64,000 nucleotides of DNA from Nocardioides yefusunii (GCF_004014875.1 NZ_CP034929.1:1860001-1924000); one strand, 5' to 3'. Counted from the stretch's first letter, positions 45,528-53,884 are shown. Numbers and translations: made by a program. The notes: generated by a model not told the origin, from the sequence alone.

Positions 45528-46544
45528 ATGGACGCCGAGACCGAGATTCTCACCAGCGCCTCACCGACCCCGACCGACGCGGGGTTCCTCGACACCACCC
45601 TCATCACCGACCGTGCAGGCGGCGAGCAGTTCGAGGACGGGTCCGACGTCGACTCCCGGAGCACCGCCCCCGCCCCGCGCCCGCCGACGCCGTCAGGTGG
45701 ACGCCTCCGCCTGCCGTGGACCAGCGGCGCACACCGCGCACACCGCAGCGCCCCCGAGGTCGCGGCCGAACCGGCCACCCTCGAAGCCCGGGCGGTCTCG
45801 GCGTGGTTCGGCGAGCGCAAGGTCCTCGACCGCGTCTCCTTGACCATGCCTGCCGGTCAGGTCACCGCGCTGATCGGGCCCTCGGGCTGCGGCAAGTCCA
45901 CGTTTCTGCGCACGCTGAACCGGATGCACGAGCTGGTGCCCGGCGCCGCCCTGGCTGGCGAGGTGCTGCTGGAGGGCGTCGACCTCTACGACGCCGAACG
46001 ACGTCTCACTGACGCCCGACGCCAGGTGGGCATGGTGTTCCAGAAGCCCAACCCGTTCCCGGCGATGTCGATCCAGGAGAACGTCCTGGCCGGGTTGCAC
46101 CTCACCGGCGCGCGCCTCGACCGCGACGCGGAAGAGAGCCTGGTCGAGGAGTCGCTGCGTCGCGCCGGACTCTGGAACGAGGTCAAGGACCGCCTGCGTC
46201 AGCCCGGTTCGGCACTCTCCGGCGGCCAGCAACAGCGCCTCTGCATCGCCCGATCGCTCGCGGTGAAGCCCCGCGTCCTGCTGATGGACGAGCCCTGCTC
46301 GGCCCTGGACCCCACCTCCACCCGCGTGGTGGAGGAGACGATCACCCAGATCGCCGAGCAGGTGACGATCGTCATCGTGACCCACAACATGCAGCAGGCC
46401 CACCGCGTCTCCGACCAGTGCGCCTTCTTCCTCGCCTCGCACGGCACCCCGGGCGTGATCGTCGAGCACGGCCCCACGGAGGCGATGTTCTCCGAGCCCC
46501 AGGACCAGCGGACCTCGGACTACGTCAACGGTCGTTTCGGCTGA
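45528..46544 (+). CDS. pstB: Pst-type ABC transporter ATP-binding protein PstB with N-terminal extension
   Basis: This 338-residue ATPase has Walker A GPSGCGKST (117-125), Q-loop FQKPNPFPAMSIQENV, signature ALSGGQQQRLCIARSLA, Walker B VLLMDEPCSALDP and the H-loop VTHNMQQA. It fits PstB except for about 80 extra N-terminal residues, acidic then Pro/Arg-rich, absent from standard PstB (about 255). The ATG at 45528 is set by CAGGAG. It would energise the PstC/PstA pair of this locus. No phoU follows. Confidence 0.92.
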   Translation: MDAETEILTSASPTPTDAGFLDTTLITDRAGGEQFEDGSDVDSRSTAPAPRPPTPSGGRLRLPWTSGAHRAHRSAPEVAAEPATLEARAVSAWFGERKVLDRVSLTMPAGQVTALIGPSGCGKSTFLRTLNRMHELVPGAALAGEVLLEGVDLYDAERRLTDARRQVGMVFQKPNPFPAMSIQENVLAGLHLTGARLDRDAEESLVEESLRRAGLWNEVKDRLRQPGSALSGGQQQRLCIARSLAVKPRVLLMDEPCSALDPTSTRVVEETITQIAEQVTIVIVTHNMQQAHRVSDQCAFFLASHGTPGVIVEHGPTEAMFSEPQDQRTSDYVNGRFG

Positions 46545-46566
46545 CCACAGCACCTCACGCACGTCA

Positions 46567-46606
46567 CACAGGACCCCACGGCCTCTCACGGCCATGGGGT
46601 CCTGTG
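46567..46606 (+). terminator. Hairpin terminator after pstB
   Basis: CACAGGACCCCA (46567-46578) pairs perfectly with TGGGGTCCTGTG (46595-46606), 22 bases past the pstB stop. Confidence 0.85.
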
Positions 46607-46686
46607 CGTGCCTCCCCTGGACCACCCGCGCCACGTGATGCCGACCGCACGCCAGAAACCCCTGTACGCAGCTCCACTTTGATCTG

Positions 46687-46731
46687 TTAGGTTTCCCTCA
46701 CCTTGACATGACTAAGGGTTGCCTTACCTAC
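46687..46731 (+). promoter_or_regulatory. Two candidate iron boxes upstream of the beta-propeller protein
   Basis: TTAGGTTTCCCTCACCTTG (46687-46705) and TAAGGGTTGCCTTACCTAC (46713-46731) each match the DtxR/IdeR consensus at about 13 of 19 positions. They are 26 bases apart and end 40 bases before the GTG. Individually weak, the pair in promoter position is suggestive. Confidence 0.5.
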
Positions 46732-46771
46732 ACAACATCTGCCCTTCGGGGCTCAGGAGCAGGAGCAGATC

Positions 46772-49390
46772 GTGAGCAGCACTCGCATCCGACGCAGGGT
46801 CGTCGCAGGTCTCGCGGCGTCCGCCGTGGCGTCGTCCCTCACCCTGTCCCTCGGACTCACCGCCGCCCAGGCAGGCCCTGAGGGCGCCCCGGGTGCCTGC
46901 AACGGCCCCGGTGAGCTGTACGTCACCTCCAGTGGCCCGATCGCCGCCGGGCAGACCCTGCACTTCGCCGGGTCCGGCTTCAAGGTCTCCGGCACCGCCG
47001 AGGCCCCGCAGGGGCAGGTGCTCTCGATCAAGTTCGACGCGGCCGGCCCCGGCGGAGGCGTCTACGAAGGCGTCGCCGCGACAGGCGGAGTGGTCGGCAC
47101 CGTCCAGCTCGACGCCGACGGCACCCTCGAGGGCTCGGTCACGATTCCGGCCGACATCGACAGCCCGACCGTGAACCCGAAGAACGCCGGGCTCCCCCAC
47201 TACCTCCGCGTCCTCGGCTCCGACCCCGGCATCTCGTGCACCACCGACAGCTTCGCGGTCGCCGCCGACGCCGTCGCCGCCCCGGTCGTCACCGCCTCCG
47301 CGCCGGTCACGTCCAGCCGTGGCACCACCAGCCAGAAGATCACCGTCAAGGGCACCGGCTTCCGTGCCAACGAGGTGGTGACGGTGAAGTCCGCCGTCGG
47401 CGGCACTACCTACGGCACCGCGACCGCCAAGGCCGACGGCTCGCTCGATGCCAGCATCACCGTCGTCCTCGGTTCGCTCCTCGGTGGACGTCACCAGGTC
47501 GTCGTCGAGCGGGCCGACGGCAACGACCCCGACGCCGTGGCCACCTTCACCGTCGCTCCACTGGTGACTCTGTCCAACATCGCCCTCGACAGCCAGGGCA
47601 CCGTCACGATCGTGAACGGCGAGCCCGGCGCGCGCTTCGCCTCCCTCACCGTCACCACCGACAAGGGCCCCACCAACGTCCTGGACGCCCCGTTCTCCGT
47701 CGCTTCCGACGGCTCCGCGCAGGGCACGTTCGCCCTGCCCGAGGGCCCCTATCTGGGCACCCGCGACTTCGTCCTCGCCCAGAGTTCGCCCTCGGCCACG
47801 ACCTTCACCGTCGCCGCGAAGATCTCCCCCTCCTCGGCGCTCCTCAACACCGACTCCTACGAGATGCTCAGCACCGCCCCCGGTGCGATCGAGCAGGGTC
47901 TCTACCAGACCGCCTACTCGGAGAAGCAGGACGCGATCTACGCGACCACTGCCTCCGTCACCGCCACCTCGACGCTCTACAAGCTCGACCCGACCACCCT
48001 CGCCGTACGCGCTTCTGTGGTCCCGGCGGAGGAGAGCGCGGGCGTGAAGTGGGCCGCCTACGGCGTCGGCGTTGACGACCACCACGGCAACGTGTGGGTC
48101 ACCAACACTCGTCAGAACACCGTCGCCGTGTACGACGCTGCCACGCTCGAACTCAAGCACCAGGCCCCGCGAGGCACCCTGGCCCACACCCGCGACGCGC
48201 TCTACGACCCCACCCACGACGTCGTCTACGTCTCCTCCGCATCCGAGGGGACCAGCGGTTTCGGTGGGATCGGTGTCTTCGAGGCGAACGACAACGACAA
48301 GGACGGGGTCAAGTACGAGCTGATCACCACGATCGCCTCCGACGTCCCGCGCGCTGAGTTCTCCCCCATGAGCCTCGAGCTCGACGTCGAACACGGCAAG
48401 CTCTTCACGGTCTCCAACACTTCGCAGGCCGCGATGGTCGTCGACACCACCACCCGCCAGCACACCGTCGTGGAACTCCCCGAGATCCAGGCCGTCACCT
48501 CCCGCGGTGCGTCCGGCGTCGCCTTCGACCCGAAGACCAAGCGGATGTTCGTCGCTGCCCAGACCGACGAGGTCAACGTCCTGCAGTGGAACGACGACTT
48601 CACCGCGGCCACCACGCTCACGGAGGTCCCGACCGGCGCGGGCGCACTGAACGTCGCCTTCGAGCCCGTCTCTCGCACCGCCTTCGTCACCAACTTCGGC
48701 GGCACCACGGTCACCGTCCTCGACCTCGACGGCAACAAGGTCGCGAACCTGCCGATCACCAAGCCCAATCACGTGCACGAGGACGGCAAGGGCAACGTCT
48801 TCGTGGTCAACAAGGACACCGACAACCAGGTGTTCAAGATCTCCGCCAAGAAGATCACCGCACCCGAGGTGGTCGAGGTCGCTGGTACGCCGACGATCAC
48901 CGGCACCGCTCAGGTCGGCAAGAAGATCACCGCCAAGGTCGGCGCCTGGACCACCACCGCCAAGCTCACCCAGCAATGGAAGCGCAACGGCGTCGCCATC
49001 AAGGGCGCCACCGGCACCGCCTACACCCCGGTGGCCGCTGACGCCGGCAAGAAGCTGACCGTCACCGTCACCGGGGCGAAGAAGTCGGCCACGTCCAAGG
49101 CCACCGCAGCGGTCAAGAAGGGCACACTCTCCGGTGCCACCCCGAAGCTGTCAGGCAAGGCCAAGGTCGGGAAGAAGCTCACCGTGACCATCGGCTCCTG
49201 GAGCACCGGCGCGAAGACCTCGGTGAAGTGGTACGCCAACGGCAAGGCGATCAAGGGCGCCACCAAGAAGACCCTGAAGCTGACCAAGGCCCAGAAGGGC
49301 AAGAAGGTCACCGTCAAGGTGACCGGCACCAAGCCGGGCCACGCCCCCCTGACGAAGAAGTCGAAGGCCACCACCAAGGTCGCCCGCTGA
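46772..49390 (+). CDS. Secreted YncE-like beta-propeller surface protein
   Basis: This 872-residue exported protein has a signal peptide ending near AAQA. A first domain (about 48-165) has AAGQTLHFAGSGF and VLSIKFDA, resembling the surface proteins at 29824 and 30843. An Ig-like region (about 180-340) follows. A YncE/seven-bladed-type propeller (about 350-690) carries repeats such as GNVWVTNTRQNTVAVYDA and GVAFDPKTKRMFVAAQTDEV. Two C-terminal repeats (PKLSGKAKVGKKLTVTIGSW type) are Lys-rich. No anchor helix or LPXTG is present. The GTG follows CAGGAG. The upstream iron boxes suggest induction in iron limitation; E. coli yncE is likewise Fur-regulated. Confidence 0.78.
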   Translation: MSSTRIRRRVVAGLAASAVASSLTLSLGLTAAQAGPEGAPGACNGPGELYVTSSGPIAAGQTLHFAGSGFKVSGTAEAPQGQVLSIKFDAAGPGGGVYEGVAATGGVVGTVQLDADGTLEGSVTIPADIDSPTVNPKNAGLPHYLRVLGSDPGISCTTDSFAVAADAVAAPVVTASAPVTSSRGTTSQKITVKGTGFRANEVVTVKSAVGGTTYGTATAKADGSLDASITVVLGSLLGGRHQVVVERADGNDPDAVATFTVAPLVTLSNIALDSQGTVTIVNGEPGARFASLTVTTDKGPTNVLDAPFSVASDGSAQGTFALPEGPYLGTRDFVLAQSSPSATTFTVAAKISPSSALLNTDSYEMLSTAPGAIEQGLYQTAYSEKQDAIYATTASVTATSTLYKLDPTTLAVRASVVPAEESAGVKWAAYGVGVDDHHGNVWVTNTRQNTVAVYDAATLELKHQAPRGTLAHTRDALYDPTHDVVYVSSASEGTSGFGGIGVFEANDNDKDGVKYELITTIASDVPRAEFSPMSLELDVEHGKLFTVSNTSQAAMVVDTTTRQHTVVELPEIQAVTSRGASGVAFDPKTKRMFVAAQTDEVNVLQWNDDFTAATTLTEVPTGAGALNVAFEPVSRTAFVTNFGGTTVTVLDLDGNKVANLPITKPNHVHEDGKGNVFVVNKDTDNQVFKISAKKITAPEVVEVAGTPTITGTAQVGKKITAKVGAWTTTAKLTQQWKRNGVAIKGATGTAYTPVAADAGKKLTVTVTGAKKSATSKATAAVKKGTLSGATPKLSGKAKVGKKLTVTIGSWSTGAKTSVKWYANGKAIKGATKKTLKLTKAQKGKKVTVKVTGTKPGHAPLTKKSKATTKVAR

Positions 49391-49404
49391 TCCCACCGCC
49401 GAGA

Positions 49405-49452
49405 ACGCGACGAGGCCCGCACCACCTGGAGGCGGTGCGGGCCTCGTCGCGT
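49405..49452. terminator. Bidirectional hairpin terminator
   Basis: A 19-base stem (49405-49423 against 49434-49452, one mispaired base at the loop) lies between convergent genes ending at 49390 and 49488. Confidence 0.88.
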
Positions 49453-49487
49453 CGTCGGGGTGACGCGCAGCACGAGAGGAGAGAGCC

Positions 49488-49946
49488 TCAGCTCCAGCGT
49501 CGGGCGGTCTCCGCGGCCAGTTCGACCAGCCCTGCGGTGTCGTCGCCAGCCTCGAGGAGCTGACGCGGGCTGCGCCCGTCCAGGTCGTCGTGCGGGGTGC
49601 TCACCCAGAGCGCGACCGACCAGGCCGGCTGACCGGTCATCGCGACCAACACCTCACCCAGGCCCGGGAGGACAGCGCCGTCACGGACCTGCCAGGTGGG
49701 GAACATCCGGGTGCCGTCGAAGGCGGCCACGGCCATCACTGCGCGGCTCTCGCAGAGACGGTCCAGCTCGGCGGCCGTCAGGAGCTCCTCGTCCGGCCCC
49801 GCCAACGCGTCGCGCATCCCGGTCTCGTCGTGGAACTCAGGGCCGACCTGTTCGGCCATCGGGTTCATCATGACGGCAGGGGCGCGCCCGCCCTTGCCCG
49901 AGGACGAGGTCTGTCGCGAGGACTTGCCGGTGCGCTTCACCTGCAC
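49488..49946 (-). CDS. MbcA/ParS/Xre-type (DUF2384-like) protein, possible orphan antitoxin
   Basis: These 152 residues have a disordered basic N terminus (KRTGKSSRQTSSSGKGG), a short segment FPTWQVRDGAVLPGLGEVL, and a C terminus ALWVSTPHDDLDGRSPRQLLEAGD. The last two match the pattern of the toxin-binding domain of MbcA/ParS antitoxins. A RES-domain toxin (MbcT/ParT) normally follows, but here the next gene on this strand is none, and a convergent terminator follows. The GTG start is one base after the thymidine kinase stop, so the genes are cotranscribed. Confidence 0.65.
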   Translation of the reverse strand: MQVKRTGKSSRQTSSSGKGGRAPAVMMNPMAEQVGPEFHDETGMRDALAGPDEELLTAAELDRLCESRAVMAVAAFDGTRMFPTWQVRDGAVLPGLGEVLVAMTGQPAWSVALWVSTPHDDLDGRSPRQLLEAGDDTAGLVELAAETARRWS

Positions 49947-49947
49947 A

Positions 49948-50523
49948 TCATCCCATCGGCGTCGGGCCGGGGGCGCGCACCGGTCCCACGAAGCAGGAGC
50001 GGCAACGAGCCTCGTAGGTGTACGTACCGTCGTCGGGCAGCGCACCGGTGGAGTCGGCGAGGTAGGGCTCTCCGTGGTGCAACACCTGGGTGTGGGTGGC
50101 ATTGAAGCGGCGGCAGCAGTCGCACACGGCACGCCGGTGGACGACCTTGGCGGGGCCCAGCTCGAGAAGTCCGATGACGGGTTCGAAGAGGCGACCCAGG
50201 TGGTCGAGGTCGAGTCCGGCGACCACGACGCGGGTGCCACGTTCGAGCAGTGCGGCCACGACTGCGACGTCGTCGGCACCGAACATGTGCACCTCGTCGA
50301 CGCCCACCACCTCGACGTCGTCGTCGAGCGCACTGGAGAGGTCGTTCACCTTACGGGTCTCCAGCACGCCTCCGACGCGGGAGACGACGCCGTCGTCGCG
50401 GCCGTGACGCGAGGACTGGTAGACCGCGTGGGTCACGTTGGAGTGACGCAGCGGGGAGAGCAGGGAGATCAGTTCGAGCGACTTGCCCGACTTCATCGGG
50501 CCGAGAATGACGGTGAGGTCCAC
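49948..50523 (-). CDS. tdk: Thymidine kinase
   Basis: This type II (TK1-like) thymidine kinase phosphorylates deoxythymidine in salvage. P-loop GPMKSGKS lies at 8-15, followed by DEVHMFGADD (Walker B-like), the lasso/thymidine region AGLDLDHLGRLFEPVIGLL and a zinc site from CDCC and CRSC. It is 191 residues from GTG 50523. Two longer in-frame GTG starts (50559 region and 50601) exist and cannot be excluded, since no start has a strong ribosome site; homologues favour the short form. Confidence 0.9.
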   Translation of the reverse strand: MDLTVILGPMKSGKSLELISLLSPLRHSNVTHAVYQSSRHGRDDGVVSRVGGVLETRKVNDLSSALDDDVEVVGVDEVHMFGADDVAVVAALLERGTRVVVAGLDLDHLGRLFEPVIGLLELGPAKVVHRRAVCDCCRRFNATHTQVLHHGEPYLADSTGALPDDGTYTYEARCRSCFVGPVRAPGPTPMG

Positions 50524-50624
50524 CGGACGACGGTAGGCGAGAGCGGGCCCCCGGCCCGAACCCGGCACCGGTCGCCCTCGCTCACCAGTGGGATTTCCCA
50601 CGCCGCCGGGAGCCGTGCTCGGAG

Positions 50625-51212
50625 TCAGGGCGAGACGAGTGCCGGGGCACCTTCGGGACGCATCCCGTCGACCAGCATCGCGATCACCTTGGCGCGGATC
50701 CCGGGCAGGGCACGAACGATGGCGTCCGGCTGGGGACGGGTCACCACGGCGAGTGCCACGACGAGTTCCTGGGCCCGGAGGTCCTCACGCACGACGCCGG
50801 CAGCGCTCAGGGTGCGGAGCAGGGCGTCGAGGCGGCCCACGGCCAAGGACTGCTGGTCGCGGACCTCGGCGGAGAGCTCGCGTGCGTCGGCGACGGCCAG
50901 CGCCTGGGTGAGTGCCCCGAGGTCGAGGGCGACGAGGTCGTCGACGAGACCGACCCATGCCTCGTGGGAACGCTCCTCCCCGGCCGCGACGCTCTCGGCG
51001 CGCAGGGTCGCCTCGTGCACCTCCGAGAGGATCGACAGGGCCACGTGGTCGAGGAGCTGGGCCCGGGACTCGAAGTTGCGGTAGAGCGTGGCGATTCCCA
51101 CGCCGGCCTCCGTGGCCACCGTCTCCAGGGCGACCTCGGACCCGTGCTCCGCGAAGAGCTTGCGGGCAGCAAAGATCAGGGCCGCCCTGCGTCGCATTGC
51201 ATCAGCACGCAC
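50625..51212 (-). CDS. TetR-family repressor
   Basis: This 195-residue regulator has an N-terminal helix-turn-helix (ALETVATEAGVGIATLYRNFESRAQLL) and a variable ligand-binding C domain. GTG 51212 is preferred over GTG 51266, because GGAAGG lies 8 bases upstream and the family core begins at this point. It is divergent from the membrane-protein gene at 51312 and probably represses it through the inverted repeat at 51271. Confidence 0.88.
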   Translation of the reverse strand: MRADAMRRRAALIFAARKLFAEHGSEVALETVATEAGVGIATLYRNFESRAQLLDHVALSILSEVHEATLRAESVAAGEERSHEAWVGLVDDLVALDLGALTQALAVADARELSAEVRDQQSLAVGRLDALLRTLSAAGVVREDLRAQELVVALAVVTRPQPDAIVRALPGIRAKVIAMLVDGMRPEGAPALVSP

Positions 51213-51270
51213 TGGTTCCACCTTCCGAGGAGTTGCACCTCGGACCTTACCGGAGGATAGTTTCACTCAT

Positions 51271-51293
51271 AACCGGAGGATTTCCCTCCAGTT
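51271..51293. promoter_or_regulatory. Inverted repeat in the TetR/membrane-protein intergenic region
   Basis: AACCGGAGG-ATTTCC-CTCCAGTT-type inverted repeat (9-5-9, one mismatch). A direct copy of ACCGGAGGAT occurs 22 bases to the left (51250-51259). It is a likely TetR operator. Confidence 0.5.
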
Positions 51294-51311
51294 GAGCGAA
51301 AGGGGACACGC

Positions 51312-52358
51312 ATGACCAGCCAGGAGAACGTCGCACCTCGAGCCGACCGGACGCCGCCGCCCGCCTGGGTCCGCCTGACCGGACTCACCGTGGCACTCGG
51401 GGCCGTCCTCGTCGTCCTCCTGGCGCTCTTCATCCTGCCCTCCCTCAAGAGCGGTCCCCACGACCTTGCCCTGGGCGTCGTCGGCACCACCGAGAACGCC
51501 GCTGCCCTGCAGCAGCAGCTCGACACCGCCTCCCCCGACGCGTTCGACGTCGTCGCAGTGGCCACCCTCGACGAGCTGCACACCCAGGTGAGCGAGCGTG
51601 ACCTCGCCGGCGGACTTGCCGTCACCGACACCGAGGTGACCTCCGTGGTCGCCAGCGCCGGCGGCACCGCCATCTCCGGCACCGTGACGAGCACCGCCAC
51701 CCAGGTCGCCCGCGCAGCCGGACTCGACGTCGTCGTCGACGACGTGGTGCCCCTGCCCGCCGAGGACCCCTCGGGCATCGGCATCGGCGGACTTGCCTTC
51801 CCGCTCGTCTTCGGTGGCATCGTCCCCGTCGTCGCGTTCCGCACCGTCTTCCCGCGCAGCGCGGCAGGCCGGATCGCCGGCATCACGGCGTTCTCGCTGG
51901 TCGGCGGCCTGATCGTCTCGGCCGTGCTGCAGTTCTGGTTCGGCAGCACCGACGGCGTCTTCCTCCAGGTCGCCGGTGCGATGGCCCTGGGCATCGCGGC
52001 CCTCGCGTTCCCGCTCGCCGGGCTCCAGGAGGTCTTGGGCGGCAAGGGCTTCACGATCGGTGCGGCGTCGATGATGTTCCTCGGCAACCCGCTGGCCGGC
52101 ATCGCCACCACCGGCGCCTGGCTTCCCGCGGGCATCGGCACCTTCGGCCAGATCCTGCCCCCCGGCGCCACCGGTTCGCTGGTCCGTTCGGCCGCCTACT
52201 TCGACTTCGCCGGCGGAGCGGTCGCCGGCCTCACCCTGGCCTGCTGGGTGATCATCGGCGCCGGCCTCCTGGCGGTGGGCGCCGTCCGCGGCACCACCAC
52301 GACGGACGCCGGCGCTGACACCGACGCTGACACCAACGCAGCGCCGATCACCGCCTGA
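51312..52358 (+). CDS. Polytopic membrane protein (ABC-2/YhgE-like)
   Basis: This 348-residue protein has one N-terminal helix (LTVALGAVLVVLLALFIL), an extracellular segment of about 120 residues with GVVGTTENAAALQQQLD and VATLDELHTQV, and five more helices. This is the layout of YhgE/Pip or ABC-2 exporter-like proteins (helix, large loop, helical bundle). An Asp/Thr/Ala-rich tail (DAGADTDADTN) ends it. No ATPase is adjacent. Divergent TetR control is likely; export of a toxic compound is a guess. Confidence 0.65.
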   Translation: MTSQENVAPRADRTPPPAWVRLTGLTVALGAVLVVLLALFILPSLKSGPHDLALGVVGTTENAAALQQQLDTASPDAFDVVAVATLDELHTQVSERDLAGGLAVTDTEVTSVVASAGGTAISGTVTSTATQVARAAGLDVVVDDVVPLPAEDPSGIGIGGLAFPLVFGGIVPVVAFRTVFPRSAAGRIAGITAFSLVGGLIVSAVLQFWFGSTDGVFLQVAGAMALGIAALAFPLAGLQEVLGGKGFTIGAASMMFLGNPLAGIATTGAWLPAGIGTFGQILPPGATGSLVRSAAYFDFAGGAVAGLTLACWVIIGAGLLAVGAVRGTTTTDAGADTDADTNAAPITA

Positions 52359-52393
52359 GCGATCAGCGCACGACGAGGGCCCGGGACGCAGAC

Positions 52394-53884
52394 GGCGGTT
52401 TCAAGGGGTCAACGCAACACCTGCTCGTTGTTTCAAGCGGTGAGTAGATCACGCAGACGCTCGGCTGGTTTCTTCCAGCCGAGCGTTTTGCGTGGGCGAC
52501 CGTTCAACTGCTGGGCCACGTGTTCGAGGTCTGCTGGCCCGTACACCGACAAGTCGGTGCCCTTGGGGAAGTACTGACGCAGCAGCCCGTTGGTGTTCTC
52601 GTTGCTGCCGCGCTGCCACGGTGACGCGGGATCACAGAAGTAGACCGGCATGTTCGTGGCCATCGTGAACTGTTTGTGCCCGGCCATTTCCGCGCCCTGG
52701 TCCCAGGTCAACGACCCCCGAAGATGCTCGGGCAAGGTCTGGATCTGGCGGGTCAACGCGTCACGGACTTCCTCAGCGCTGTGCCCGTTGGGCAGATGCA
52801 GCAACATCACGTAGCGGGTGCTCCGTTCGACCAACGTGCCGATCGCGGTCTTGTTGAACGCGCCCGTGATCAGGTCGCCTTCCCAGTGTCCGGGGACCGC
52901 GCGGTCGTCGACCTCAGCGGGCCGGTCACTGATCATGATCATCTCGTCAACGAACCGACTCGTGCGCTGGCTGGGGTCGCGGTGTGGTTTGCGGCGGGTA
53001 CGGCCGGTCCGGATCGCGGCGGCAACTTCCTTCTTCACCCCGCCCCGGGCCTGGAAGTACAGAGCCTGGTAGATCGTCTCGTGGCTCACACGCATGGCCT
53101 CGTCGTGGGGATGTTCATCTCGTAGAGCGTGACAGATCTGTTCGGGCGACCACCGTTCACGCAGGCCAGCGGCCACGAACTCGCGCAGCGGACCCTCGAG
53201 CATCAGTTTGCGGTTCTTGGGCCGTGCCCGACGAAGTGCCGAGGAACGTTGCGCGGCGTAGGGACGATAATTCCCGGCCGCATCCGAGTTGGCGTGGATC
53301 TCGCGGGTGATCGTGGACGGTGCCCGTCCCAGCCGACGCGCGACCTCGCGACAGGAGTGGCCCTCACCGAGCAGATCACGGATCTGTTCGCGCTCAGCCA
53401 GGGACAAGAACCGCGGGTCCAGGGGTTTCTCGACAGCCACCAACAGCGAAGTCACGGGGCCCATGGTGGTGCGTCCAGTCCGATAGTCGACCCGGCGCCC
53501 GTCGGGATACACCCGAGCGTTGCTGCTCTTACGAACCCCCTGGTCCCAGTCCCATGCAGTCCGGACATTCACCCCCACCTGCTCAGCCGCACGTCGACGA
53601 GGCACACCAACACGGCGCAGCTCGAAGTACTCACCACGCCGGGGATGCGGCCTTTGTCCACCAAGATTCGGTGCTCCCGACGGGCGTTTCCACCCCGCCT
53701 GACGCGCCCACCCCGCCGCCGTGTGGCGATTGATGCCCAGTTCGCGCGCCACCGCACTCACGTGCGGATACCCCTCAAGCCGGGCCAACAACTTCGCCTT
53801 CAACTCCGCGTTCAGGTCCTCAAACGACACGGTCCTCGCAACTCCTTCAGATCGAAGGTGTTGCGAGGACCGCTAGAACCCGCC
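52394..53884 (-). mobile_element. IS30-family insertion sequence, intact
   Basis: The element is 1491 bases with 29-base imperfect terminal inverted repeats (24 of 29 matches): the left end starts GGCGGTTTCAAG, and the right end read inward starts GGCGGGTTCTAG, both running to CGCAACACCT. It is flanked by a GAC duplication (52391-52393 and 53885-53887), the 3-base target duplication expected for IS30. It holds one full transposase gene, so it may still be active. Confidence 0.92.
52433..53830 (-). CDS. IS30-family transposase
   Basis: This 465-residue DDE transposase is uninterrupted. An N-terminal helix-turn-helix (VSAVARELGINRHTAAGWAR) precedes a second HTH typical of IS30 (SCREVARRLGRAPSTITREI). 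The catalytic triad is D319 (GHWEGDLI), D377 (TWDQGAEM) and E411 (NENTNGLLRQYFPKG). The start is GTG. It occupies nearly the whole element. Confidence 0.95.
   Translation of the reverse strand: MSFEDLNAELKAKLLARLEGYPHVSAVARELGINRHTAAGWARQAGWKRPSGAPNLGGQRPHPRRGEYFELRRVGVPRRRAAEQVGVNVRTAWDWDQGVRKSSNARVYPDGRRVDYRTGRTTMGPVTSLLVAVEKPLDPRFLSLAEREQIRDLLGEGHSCREVARRLGRAPSTITREIHANSDAAGNYRPYAAQRSSALRRARPKNRKLMLEGPLREFVAAGLRERWSPEQICHALRDEHPHDEAMRVSHETIYQALYFQARGGVKKEVAAAIRTGRTRRKPHRDPSQRTSRFVDEMIMISDRPAEVDDRAVPGHWEGDLITGAFNKTAIGTLVERSTRYVMLLHLPNGHSAEEVRDALTRQIQTLPEHLRGSLTWDQGAEMAGHKQFTMATNMPVYFCDPASPWQRGSNENTNGLLRQYFPKGTDLSVYGPADLEHVAQQLNGRPRKTLGWKKPAERLRDLLTA

Noticed and set aside
46724..48976. Long minus-strand open frame opposite the beta-propeller gene
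   Set aside because: No start context, no recognisable domain, and the opposite strand encodes a clear secreted protein.
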